Source: JAXGMV01 sp040772085
GTDB taxonomy: Bacteria; Chloroflexota; Anaerolineae; Anaerolineales; Anaerolineaceae
Assembly: GCA_040772085.1 (NCBI GenBank)
Contig: JAXGYU010000001.1
Span: 1,116,001-1,180,000 of the forward strand
Direction of reading: 5' to 3'
Length of the DNA stretch: 64,000 nucleotides
In this document: one piece after another, positions 25,765 through 33,116 of the stretch
Position numbering within the stretch: the stretch's first letter is position 1
Layout: each line of letters opens with the position of its first letter
Position numbers and translations under genes: made by a program
The notes under the pieces: generated by a model
Database searches by the model: none
Seen by the model: only the letters and a program-made list of their open reading frames with translations
What the model was told of the DNA's origin: nothing

Positions 25765-26577
25765 ATGATGAAAAACTATGAATTAAGGCAGGCAATCGAC
25801 CTGTTCCGCAACAACAAACGCGGTGATGCCCAGCAGATTCTGGAAAAACTGGTGGTCTCTGAGCCGCGCAACGAACTTGCCTGGCTGTGGCTAGCGAGCT
25901 GCAAGAACAACGAAGACGAGAAGCTGGCTTGTCTGCAGGAAGTGATCAAGATCAACCCGCAGAACCAGAAGGCACGTGATATCCTGCGCAAATTGTCGCT
26001 TGAGGAACCGCAGGCGCGCGTCGCGCTGAACGAGAATCACGCCGAGACGCCGATTTCTGACACGCTGGCTGGCGCGGAAACCGAGAACGAACCCTACGAG
26101 AAAATGTATCACCGAATGGTCAACGCGGTGTTGGCTGATAACGTGGAAGAGGAAGCCCCCGCTGCGGCGCGGACGATGTCAACCGAACCCGTCGCGACTA
26201 CCGGGATCAAACGGGTCGAGCCAGTCGTCCGGACGGTGGGTGTCGTGCCCCCGGCCAAGGACAAGCGCCGCTTCACCAACCCCTATCACAAGGAAAAAGC
26301 GCCAGACAAGCCGGCCGGTCCCGCAGACTGGCAAGCCGAACGCGTTGTGGACAGGGAGGCCCAGCAGACTTATCCCGTCAAAGCCGACCCTGTGCCCGTC
26401 CGTCAGAGCACCGCGCCCAACTGGGTGCTGCTGGCAGTCATCGCGCTGTTGCTGATCGCCCAGATCTGGTCCATCCTGCGCATTAACTCGCTGACCAGTC
26501 AGGTGATCTCCACGACCGAACAGCTCGACGCGGCCCGCATGGAACTGATCGTGGTGAACCAGCTGCTTAACCGGTAG
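25765..26577 (+). CDS. TPR-module membrane protein 1
   Basis: A 270-residue protein. Residues about 1-75 are a TPR-like helix pair (ELRQAIDLFRNNKRGDAQQI, NELAWLWLASCKNNEDEKL, INPQNQKARDILRKL). A low-complexity, charged linker (about 90-205) and one membrane helix near the C-terminus (about 213-232, NWVLLAVIALLLIAQIW) follow, then a short helical tail. It shares the N-terminal module with the next two genes. Likely a membrane-anchored scaffold with the TPR in the cytoplasm. SD AGGAGG precedes the start. No function known. Confidence 0.75.
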   Translation: MMKNYELRQAIDLFRNNKRGDAQQILEKLVVSEPRNELAWLWLASCKNNEDEKLACLQEVIKINPQNQKARDILRKLSLEEPQARVALNENHAETPISDTLAGAETENEPYEKMYHRMVNAVLADNVEEEAPAAARTMSTEPVATTGIKRVEPVVRTVGVVPPAKDKRRFTNPYHKEKAPDKPAGPADWQAERVVDREAQQTYPVKADPVPVRQSTAPNWVLLAVIALLLIAQIWSILRINSLTSQVISTTEQLDAARMELIVVNQLLNR

Positions 26578-26595
26578 GCAGCCCAGGAGTAAATA

Positions 26596-26877
26596 ATGAG
26601 TGACGACGAACTGATCCAAGCCATCGACATGATCCTCGGGGGCAATAAAAAGGACGCTAATACCATCCTGTCCGAAATGGTCAGGCATGAGCCGAAGAAT
26701 GAATTTGCCTGGCTTTGGCTGGGTGATTGCATGGAGACCGATGAGGAGAAGAAGCGCTGCTACATGACCGTTCTGGAGCTCAACCCGCAAAATCCGAAAG
26801 CGCTTGAAAAACTGGACTGGCTGATGCCGCCGGCTGAAGAGCCGACCATGACCGAACTGCTGTCCAGACCCGCATAA
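26596..26877 (+). CDS. TPR-module protein 2 (module only)
   Basis: A 93-residue protein almost entirely made of the TPR-like module: DELIQAIDMILGGNKKDANT, NEFAWLWLGDCMETDEEKKR, LNPQNPKALEKLDWL. It lacks the linker and membrane helix of its neighbours and may pair with them. It starts 18 bp after the first TPR gene with SD AGGAG, and is followed by a strong terminator. Confidence 0.75.
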   Translation: MSDDELIQAIDMILGGNKKDANTILSEMVRHEPKNEFAWLWLGDCMETDEEKKRCYMTVLELNPQNPKALEKLDWLMPPAEEPTMTELLSRPA

Positions 26878-26885
26878 TCCAACGC

Positions 26886-26914
26886 GCGGGAGGGGAAACC
26901 CCTCCCGCTTTTTT
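26886..26914 (+). terminator. Intrinsic terminator after the TPR pair
   Basis: Perfect stem GCGGGAGGGG / CCCCTCCCGC with loop AAA, followed by TTTTTT. The next TPR gene starts 10 bp later, so it depends on read-through or a hidden promoter. Confidence 0.94.
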
Positions 26915-26924
26915 GACTTAACGT

Positions 26925-27662
26925 ATGCTGCCCGACCCCTTACAGGAATCCATAGAACTGATCAGCCGCAAGCAATATGAGCGCGCCAGGATCATCCTCG
27001 AGCAATCGCTGGAGCGGGATGACCGTGATGAGCATGCCTGGTTGTGGCTCTCTGCCTGCGTGGAAAGTGTGCCGCGCCAGCGCTACTGCCTGCAGCGCAC
27101 ACTGCTGATCAACCCGGATAACCCGCTGGCGCGCCAGCGGCTGGCGGAATTGCGCAGCCGTGTTTCAGAACCCACTCTGGACGACGTGCTTGGCGCGGAT
27201 GAGGAGCGTATCGAACCGAGCACCGAAAGCGCCCGCTGGGCGCGCCAGCTTCTGGCACTCAGTTCTGCCGGCGCCGCTCCGCGGACAAACCTGCCAGGCG
27301 GCAAGCCGGCAGCCGGATCAGCGCAAGCCGCGCGCTGCCCATATTGTCATGCTGGTCACATGCTGGAGACACAGGTCAAACACAGCAGCACCGTCAGCCG
27401 CACGCTGGCATACGCGCTGCTGGCTGCCATTGCCCTGATGATCCTCCTGATTGCTGGTTATGCCCTGTTTGCCCTGACACGCGGCTCGCTGCTAATGCTC
27501 AATGACTGGTTCTACCAGACGCCCTGGCAGCCCTTGCTGCTCTTCCTGGTCATCACGCTGCTCGCGTTCGCCTTCTTTCACTGGTATCTCAACCGCTCGG
27601 AAAAAGTGATGCGGTGCAGCCATTGCGGGCAGCGTCTGAACAACAAAAAACGGCTGTCCTAG
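26925..27662 (+). CDS. TPR-module protein 3 with membrane-flanking zinc ribbon
   Basis: A 245-residue protein: N-terminal TPR-like module (LQESIELISRKQYERARII, DEHAWLWLSACVESVPRQRY, INPDNPLARQRLAEL), a linker, CPYC (about residue 139), two membrane helices and CSHC near the C-terminus. The two Cys pairs flank the membrane hairpin and could form one zinc ribbon. It is the third paralogue of the module. No SD is seen and it lies just after a terminator. The 3' end overlaps the terminator of the convergent ccm operon. Confidence 0.7.
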   Translation: MLPDPLQESIELISRKQYERARIILEQSLERDDRDEHAWLWLSACVESVPRQRYCLQRTLLINPDNPLARQRLAELRSRVSEPTLDDVLGADEERIEPSTESARWARQLLALSSAGAAPRTNLPGGKPAAGSAQAARCPYCHAGHMLETQVKHSSTVSRTLAYALLAAIALMILLIAGYALFALTRGSLLMLNDWFYQTPWQPLLLFLVITLLAFAFFHWYLNRSEKVMRCSHCGQRLNNKKRLS

Positions 27663-27670
27663 ACAACCGT
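27644..27670 (-). terminator. Intrinsic terminator of the ccm operon
   Basis: On the minus strand ACGGTTGTC-TAG-GACAGCCGT (one T-G pair) is followed by TTTTTT. It lies 22 bp past the last minus-strand stop and inside the 3' end of the convergent TPR gene. Confidence 0.7.
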
Positions 27671-27691
27671 TCGCTCGCGAAACCCCATTCA

Positions 27692-27955
27692 TTATTTCTT
27701 TTTGGATTTCTTTACATCTTTCGGTTTCAGGCTGTCGCGGTGACGAATGCGCAGCACTACACCGGTCACGAGGGTGACAGTTGCCGTGACGGGCAGATAC
27801 CAGTATTTGAGCAGCACCTGCATCTGGGTCAAGGCTGGCTCCTGGGAGCGGACATACAGCAGCGCCAGGCTGGCAACCAGACAGATCGCAAACAAGACAT
27901 GTATGATTTGCGGCTCAGTCGCGTCGCCGGGGTCACCTTTACCGAAGAATCGCAT
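27692..27955 (-). CDS. Small two-helix membrane protein, end of ccm operon
   Basis: An 87-residue protein with two membrane helices (IIHVLFAICLVASLALLYV and YLPVTATVTLVTGVVLRI) and a Lys-rich tail (KPKDVKKSKKK). I recognise no family. Its ATG overlaps the stop of ccmD (TAATG), which places it in the cytochrome c maturation operon as the last gene. A small assembly factor or cytochrome-associated subunit is possible. Confidence 0.75.
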   Translation of the reverse strand: MRFFGKGDPGDATEPQIIHVLFAICLVASLALLYVRSQEPALTQMQVLLKYWYLPVTATVTLVTGVVLRIRHRDSLKPKDVKKSKKK

Positions 27956-28107
27956 TAATCCTCCCGGTCACGCTCGTCGAGCAACTCGGCTTCACGGCGC
28001 AGTCTGGCGGTACGCCAGAGCAGGCTGAGCACGTAGATCAATAAACCGCCGAAAATCACCACATAACCGGCGATCATGTAATTCAGGGTATCGATAGGAG
28101 CGTCCAT
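27955..28107 (-). CDS. ccmD: CcmD-like heme exporter accessory protein
   Basis: A 50-residue protein: one membrane helix (about 10-30, NYMIAGYVVIFGGLLIYVL) followed by a basic, charged tail (RTARLRREAELLDERDRED). This is the size, topology and charge pattern of CcmD, which tethers holo-CcmE to the CcmABC complex. It lies right after ccmC (9-bp gap), the usual place, with GGGAGAG inside the ccmC 3' end as SD. The stop overlaps the start of the next gene (TAATG). CcmD sequences diverge strongly, so the call rests on topology and position. Confidence 0.8.
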   Translation of the reverse strand: MDAPIDTLNYMIAGYVVIFGGLLIYVLSLLWRTARLRREAELLDERDRED

Positions 28108-28116
28108 AGCTTTATT

Positions 28117-28818
28117 CTACTCTCCCTGCTCGAGTTTTTTCAGTTCGACCGCTTCAGCCAGCCTGCCCAGTCGGACACGATGCCAGAGCAGCGTGGCGAA
28201 GACAAATGTGTAGGTAACCAGCGCCATGATGAAGGTTTGCTGCATGGCGGGCGTCATGTCAAACGTGCCGCTCGCGCCGGGGTCAGAGCTGCCGATCAGC
28301 ACCGGATGGATGGTGCGGAAATAGCGGATCGAGAGGAACGTCATCGGCACGGTGATAAACCCGACGATAGCATAGACGGCGGCAAAGCGCGCGCGCTTTT
28401 CGGGTTCATCAATGCCCTGACGCAATATCAGATAGGCAGCGTAGATCAGCTCCATAATCGTGGTTGTCGTCAGGCGCGGATCCCACGTCCACCAGGTGTT
28501 CCAGATCGGACGCGCCCAGATGCTGCCGGTGATGATGCCGATCAGCGTGAAGAACATGCCGATCTCAACACCCGCCAGGCTGACGATGTCCCACTTGGCG
28601 TTCTTGGTTGCCAGGTAGGCGCCGCCCGCGATCGCCGCGACCAGAAAACCGAGCATGCCTGTCCAGGTTGACGCGACGTGGAAATAAAACACTTTCTGCA
28701 CCATGCCCATCACCGCTTCGACAGGCGCGTAGAAGAAGACCATCGCCGTCGCTACAAGCAGCAAGACAACGGTGATGATGTTCAAGAGCAACAGGTTTCG
28801 GGGATAATTCTTATTCAC
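28117..28818 (-). CDS. ccmC: Heme exporter protein CcmC
   Basis: A 233-residue, six-helix member of the heme-handling protein family. The tryptophan-rich WWD motif is WNTWWTWDPRLTTT (about residues 104-117). The flanking histidines are in KVFYFHVASTW and YFRTIHPVLIG. It presents heme to CcmE on the outer face of the membrane. It lies between ccmB and ccmD and is closely spaced. Length and motifs match normal CcmC. Confidence 0.95.
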   Translation of the reverse strand: MNKNYPRNLLLLNIITVVLLLVATAMVFFYAPVEAVMGMVQKVFYFHVASTWTGMLGFLVAAIAGGAYLATKNAKWDIVSLAGVEIGMFFTLIGIITGSIWARPIWNTWWTWDPRLTTTTIMELIYAAYLILRQGIDEPEKRARFAAVYAIVGFITVPMTFLSIRYFRTIHPVLIGSSDPGASGTFDMTPAMQQTFIMALVTYTFVFATLLWHRVRLGRLAEAVELKKLEQGE

Positions 28819-28823
28819 TTGCC

Positions 28824-29513
28824 TTACTCCTCAACCACATAATCAAAGACCATATAGGCAACCGCCAGAAAAATCACATCATAGACCAGCATCAGGTTGA
28901 TGTGAGCCATGGCATCCGCCCAGGCGCCGCCGCCCAGGAAAACCATGCTGGCTTTCACCGCTGCCACCACCAGCGGCAGTACCACCGGGAAGAGCAGGAT
29001 CGGCAGCAGGATATCACGCGTACGCGCCTGCACCGCCATGCTGGCGAGCAGGGTACCGACCGCCACATACCCCAGCGATCCCAATAGTATCACCACCATC
29101 AGCCCCGGCTGGAAGAGATTGATCTTATAGAACAGGCTATAGACAGGCAGGATGATCACGGCAACCAGCAGCATGAACACCAGGTTGGAGAGCATCTTGC
29201 CGAAATAGATGGCAGCGCGGTCAACCGGCGCCAGCAGCAGCCCGTCCAGACAGCCGCGGTCTTTCTCGACCGCCATGGAGCGATTGAGACCAAGCGTGCC
29301 AGAGAAGGTGAAGGTCACCCACAGGACCCCAGCGGTCACATTGGCGCGCATGCCGGCATCCAGTTCGAGCGCGAAATTGAAAATGAAGATCACCAGCAGC
29401 GCGAACACCAGCATGGCAGTAATCAGCTCATGGCTGCGCAGTTCAGCCGCCAGATCCTTCCACAGGATGGCAGTCGTCGCCTTCAGGAAGGAAGCTTTGC
29501 CCCTGGGCTTCAT
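28824..29513 (-). CDS. ccmB: ABC transporter permease CcmB
   Basis: A 229-residue, six-helix protein of the CcmB family. Landmarks: WVTFTFSGTLGLNRSMAVEK, DRGCLDGLLLAPVDRAAIYF, and a charged C-terminus. With CcmA it forms the ABC module that releases holo-CcmE. The start overlaps the stop of ccmA by 4 bases. Length is normal. Confidence 0.95.
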   Translation of the reverse strand: MKPRGKASFLKATTAILWKDLAAELRSHELITAMLVFALLVIFIFNFALELDAGMRANVTAGVLWVTFTFSGTLGLNRSMAVEKDRGCLDGLLLAPVDRAAIYFGKMLSNLVFMLLVAVIILPVYSLFYKINLFQPGLMVVILLGSLGYVAVGTLLASMAVQARTRDILLPILLFPVVLPLVVAAVKASMVFLGGGAWADAMAHINLMLVYDVIFLAVAYMVFDYVVEE

Positions 29514-30229
29514 TCGGCTGCCTTCTTCTGGGCGGCTTCCAGCGCGGTGCGGTAAAACGCGAGCAGTCCATCCTGCCGTAACGCCGCGCGCTGACTGCTG
29601 GCTGTGATCGTTCCACGGGTGATCACGTCAAACCTGCCGGCCAACGCTTCAGCGCGCGCCAGATCATGCGACGTCATCACCAGCGTATGACCGCGCTGAC
29701 CGACCTGGCGCAGGACATGATCCAGCATGTCACAGGCGTCCTGATCGAGTCCGGTATGCGGTTCATCCAGCAGCAGTACCCGCGGGTCATGCATCAGCGC
29801 CCGGCCGATCGCCAGCCTCTGCTGCATGCCGCGCGAGAAAATGCGCACGAGATCGAAGCGCCTGTTAGCCAGGTCGACGAGGTTGAGCACCTCATTGACC
29901 CTGGCTGTCAGGTTCTCGACCTGATAGAGTTTGCCAAAAAATAACAGGTTTTCTTCCGCGGTCAGGTCACCATACAGCAACGGTTGATGCGAGACCACGC
30001 CGAGCTGACTGCGTACCTGCGCGGCTTCTCCGGGCAGGGTGTATCCGGCGATCTTAACCGTCCCCAGCGTCGGGCGGGACAGGGTAGCGAGGATGCGCAG
30101 GAAAGTCGTCTTACCAGCGCCATTCGGTCCGAGCAGCGCCACGAACTCGCCTTCGGCAACTGAAAAGGACAGTTTCCTCAGGACGGTCTTGTGACCGAAA
30201 CGCTTGATAAGGTTTGAAACCTCGATCAT
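29510..30229 (-). CDS. ccmA: ABC transporter ATPase CcmA
   Basis: A 239-residue ATPase. Walker A GPNGAGKTT (about 34-42), signature FSRGMQQRLAIGRAL, Walker B VLLLDEPHTGLDQ, and the switch His in VMTSHDLARAEAL. It powers release of heme-loaded CcmE. The stop overlaps ccmB (ATGA-type 4-base overlap). The gap of 15 bp to the upstream exported protein keeps it in the operon. Confidence 0.95.
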   Translation of the reverse strand: MIEVSNLIKRFGHKTVLRKLSFSVAEGEFVALLGPNGAGKTTFLRILATLSRPTLGTVKIAGYTLPGEAAQVRSQLGVVSHQPLLYGDLTAEENLLFFGKLYQVENLTARVNEVLNLVDLANRRFDLVRIFSRGMQQRLAIGRALMHDPRVLLLDEPHTGLDQDACDMLDHVLRQVGQRGHTLVMTSHDLARAEALAGRFDVITRGTITASSQRAALRQDGLLAFYRTALEAAQKKAAE

Positions 30230-30244
30230 CAGACTTTGCGTTCT

Positions 30245-31525
30245 CTATCGCCTGACCTGACGCAACTTCTCTTTCAGTTCATGCCGCTGCGCCTGATAGG
30301 CTTCGGGTGAGATTTTGCCGCCCTGCTTGAGGTCATCGAGCGCGACAATCGCGTCAAGCAATTGCTCTTCCGTTTCGGGCGCGAACTGAACGTCATCCGT
30401 ATCCGTGACGCGTGCGGGTTCATCAGCGCTGGCGGCGTTACGACGTTTCATCCACAGGATGACGCCGATCAGGATCAGCAAGATGCCGATACCGGCGACC
30501 GCGCCAATCAGAAGATTGTTATTGGCGGCACTCGGGTTGGCGATCCCGCCATTCCCCGGCGCTGGCGCGCCGCTGATATTCAAATCCACAGTCTCGCCGG
30601 CTTTCAGGTTCTCAGCAGAGTAGAGCTGGAAGGCACTGCCCTGCATGTCACGCACACCGGCGTCCTGCAGCAGATCTGCCTTGAGCTCCACACCGTCATG
30701 CGGCACACCAAAGATGGCCGAAAGGACAGGCAGGCTGGGCGTCCATTTGACGGTCGCCTTTTTATCCGGATAAGGCAGGTCATAGCCGAACAGGATCTGA
30801 GTCGGGGGTGTGCCAGGATAGACCGGCCCCAGATAGCTCAGGCTGGTACCTTCGGCCTTGAAGAGGTCCGACCGTCCGCCGTCTTCGACGCGCAGGTTCG
30901 ACGCGCCATCTGGCAGGTTGAGGGTAAACAGCGGCTGACCTTCACCCGCCATGGCAATTTGTCCGTTGGAATTGCTGATGACATACATCTCAACCACCTG
31001 GAGTTTGCCAGGAGTGTTGAAATCGAAGAAGACGTGGACGCGGTCCGCGGACAAACTCGAGATGTCGCTTGTCGTTTCGTAGATCACGATGCCAGCCCGG
31101 ACAGGATCACCGGCGACGACATCGGCGCTATGAATGACATCTGAGGAAAATACCATGTCCTTGTAGGTGACCATGGCGATATATACGCGTGACGCGACCA
31201 GCTCGACATGTTCGAAGGTGAAGGCGCCCTCTTTATCAACTGGCGCCTCAAGTTTCAGCACGGGCTCGCCTGCCATGCCGTCATAACCTTCCAGGCTGGC
31301 GACCAATCCCTCAGGTAAACTCTCCAGTGTGGGGCTGCTGACCTTGCCGACAATGTCAAAGAAGGCTGGCGCTTCAGGCGTCAGAGCAGCCGGCGCGGCA
31401 GGTGTTTCCGTTCCAGCCTGTGCTAATCCGACCGCGATCCCTGCCGAACTGTTAAGCAGCAGGAGGGTGAGCATCAATACAATAGAAAAAAGAATAAGAA
31501 CGCTTTTTCGTGAGGGTGTGTTCAA
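30245..31525 (-). CDS. Exported protein with C-terminal membrane anchor, within ccm operon
   Basis: About 426 residues. I start at TTG 31523-31525: CGGAG lies 8 bases upstream, and the frame gives a good signal peptide (basic n-region RKS, then VLILFSIVLMLTLLLL). Next is an extracytoplasmic beta-rich region with repeated Ig-like or carboxypeptidase-regulatory-like elements (FFDIVGKVSSPTLESLPEGL, GAFTFEHVELVASRVYIAMV). One membrane helix (LLIGAVAGIGILLILIGVIL) and a cytoplasmic helical tail (LDAIVALDDLKQGGKISPEA) end the protein. An upstream ATG-style extension into the previous gene is rejected. The operon position suggests a cytochrome c-linked role. No family named. Confidence 0.75.
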   Translation of the reverse strand: MNTPSRKSVLILFSIVLMLTLLLLNSSAGIAVGLAQAGTETPAAPAALTPEAPAFFDIVGKVSSPTLESLPEGLVASLEGYDGMAGEPVLKLEAPVDKEGAFTFEHVELVASRVYIAMVTYKDMVFSSDVIHSADVVAGDPVRAGIVIYETTSDISSLSADRVHVFFDFNTPGKLQVVEMYVISNSNGQIAMAGEGQPLFTLNLPDGASNLRVEDGGRSDLFKAEGTSLSYLGPVYPGTPPTQILFGYDLPYPDKKATVKWTPSLPVLSAIFGVPHDGVELKADLLQDAGVRDMQGSAFQLYSAENLKAGETVDLNISGAPAPGNGGIANPSAANNNLLIGAVAGIGILLILIGVILWMKRRNAASADEPARVTDTDDVQFAPETEEQLLDAIVALDDLKQGGKISPEAYQAQRHELKEKLRQVRR

Positions 31526-31526
31526 G

Positions 31527-32033
31527 TTAGTCTCCGACGCCGGCACCGCAATGCGGGCAAAATTTATCAGACTTGTGCAAGGGATGACCGCACTTGCCGC
31601 AGAACGCGACAACTTTTTCGCTGCGCTGCTGCCTGCGGGCGGCGATCAGGGCTTCGAGCTCATCTTCGCCGGGTGTCGGCGCCTGTGCAGCCACGGCAGC
31701 CTGTTGCTTCTGGGCGGACTTGCCATTGGCAGCGTCGAGTTCGTCGATCTGGCGCAGGACTTCAGCCCCGTTTTGCATCAACGCGGCGCGGTGTTCAGGA
31801 TAGTCCTCTTCAGTCACTTTGCCCTCGACATGATCCTGTTCCAGCTCACGCAAGGCATTCAGGATCCGTTCCCGTTCAGCCATGAGGATCGAGCGCTGAT
31901 GATCTTCCTGGACAATTTTCTGACGTGTCAGCAGTGGCTGCCTTTCCAATTTTTTATCCAGCAAGGGCTGAATGACGAAGAATGTGGAGCCCGCCAGGAC
32001 CAGCAACCCGAGAATTATCGATAATGCATCCAT
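31527..32033 (-). CDS. Membrane-anchored zinc-ribbon coiled-coil protein in ccm operon
   Basis: A 168-residue protein: N-terminal membrane helix (about 5-23), a long coiled coil (about 30-100, including RERILNALRELEQDHVEGKV), a linker, and a C-terminal zinc ribbon CGKCG...CPHCG (about 144-163). The N-terminal part resembles the membrane segment and coiled coil of CcmI-like proteins, which hold apocytochrome for ligation. The zinc ribbon is an addition. It follows ccmG after 9 bp. A CcmI-type role is inference. Confidence 0.7.
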   Translation of the reverse strand: MDALSIILGLLVLAGSTFFVIQPLLDKKLERQPLLTRQKIVQEDHQRSILMAERERILNALRELEQDHVEGKVTEEDYPEHRAALMQNGAEVLRQIDELDAANGKSAQKQQAAVAAQAPTPGEDELEALIAARRQQRSEKVVAFCGKCGHPLHKSDKFCPHCGAGVGD

Positions 32034-32042
32034 ACCTGTTTC

Positions 32043-32615
32043 CTACTTTGCCAGCACGGCGTCAACCGCCGTGAGAATTTCATTCAGCCCCATGAAAGGA
32101 CCAATCTTGGTGTAAGCCAGTTTGCCCTGCTTGTCCAGCACATACGTTTCCGGCACGCCCTTGATGCGGAACATCTGAGAGAGAATCGTCCGCAGGTCAG
32201 GTCCATTGGGGTAGGTGATGCTGAACTTCTTCAGGTAAGCCAGGGCTTCAGGCTCGGTGTCGACATAATCCGCGCCGAGGAAAATCACTTCTCCACCGGG
32301 CTCGTAATGCTCCCAGGCCTGCTGCAATTCCTTCGCCTCAGACTCGCATGGCGCGCACCAGGAAGCCCAGAAGTTCAGGACGACCACTTTGCCGCGCAGG
32401 TCGGTCGAATTGATCTCCTGACCTTCGAAGGTATGCAGGGTGAAAGCCGGCACCTGATCGCCAATGGCGATCGGTTTTTGCTGCGTCCGTTTCAAACCCC
32501 AGCCGATGACACCGAGAAATCCAATCAATACTATAAACGCGATCGCGACCGTGGAAAACGAGAGACTCTTTTTCGGTTTCCCCTCAGCCGCGGCGGGTGA
32601 GTTATTTTCGCTCAT
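32043..32615 (-). CDS. ccmG: Membrane-anchored thioredoxin-like protein CcmG/ResA
   Basis: A 190-residue protein with an N-terminal membrane helix (about 22-40) and a thioredoxin fold. The active site is FWASWCAPCESEAKEL (Cys87, Cys90). The cis-Pro is in KGVPETYVLD. It reduces disulfides of apocytochrome c CxxCH motifs outside the membrane. It is separated by 1 bp from ccmH (stop to start). Confidence 0.93.
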   Translation of the reverse strand: MSENNSPAAAEGKPKKSLSFSTVAIAFIVLIGFLGVIGWGLKRTQQKPIAIGDQVPAFTLHTFEGQEINSTDLRGKVVVLNFWASWCAPCESEAKELQQAWEHYEPGGEVIFLGADYVDTEPEALAYLKKFSITYPNGPDLRTILSQMFRIKGVPETYVLDKQGKLAYTKIGPFMGLNEILTAVDAVLAK

Positions 32616-32616
32616 C

Positions 32617-33102
32617 CTATTTCATCCTCTTCTTCAGATCATCTTCCATACGCTTCAGATACGGGTCAACTGGTTTGGCTGGAGCTTCTTCATGCGCAGG
32701 TTCGTCAGTTGCATGTGGCTTCGGCCGCAGAATGCGGTAAACAATCCACGCGCCGGCACCCAGCGCGACAACCGGCAGGATATAGATCAGCCAGTGCCAG
32801 CCTGAGCGCGGCGGTTCAGCCAGGACGCGATCACCGTAATGCAGCGCGAAGTATTCTTCGATCTCCTGTTTGTTCAGACCTTCAGCCAGCTTCTGACGAA
32901 TGACATCGCGCCATTGGGCACAGGCCTGGGTCGGGCAAACGTCGAGCGAAATGTTTTCACACACCGGACAATACAGGGTTTTCGCCACCTCATTGACCTG
33001 GTCATCGGTAATCTGATCAGGCGGCACCGGCGTCTGCGCCAGAGCGATACCCGCATTCAAGAGCAGGACCAGGGGCAGCAACAAAATCATGAATTTTTTC
33101 AT
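32617..33102 (-). CDS. ccmH: Cytochrome c maturation protein CcmH (four-cysteine variant)
   Basis: A 161-residue protein: signal peptide (residues 1-22), CcmH domain, and one membrane helix (about 103-125) with a basic tail. The redox motif is LYCPVCENIS (Cys45, Cys48; canonical LRCxxCQNQ). A second Cys pair, Cys56 and Cys61 in LDVCPTQACAQWRD, lies right after it; this is not typical. The ALHYGDRVLAEPP motif is well conserved. It reduces or holds apocytochrome before heme ligation with CcmF. It is encoded 14 bp after ccmF. Confidence 0.92.
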   Translation of the reverse strand: MKKFMILLLPLVLLLNAGIALAQTPVPPDQITDDQVNEVAKTLYCPVCENISLDVCPTQACAQWRDVIRQKLAEGLNKQEIEEYFALHYGDRVLAEPPRSGWHWLIYILPVVALGAGAWIVYRILRPKPHATDEPAHEEAPAKPVDPYLKRMEDDLKKRMK

Positions 33103-33116
33103 GATCCAATATCCTT

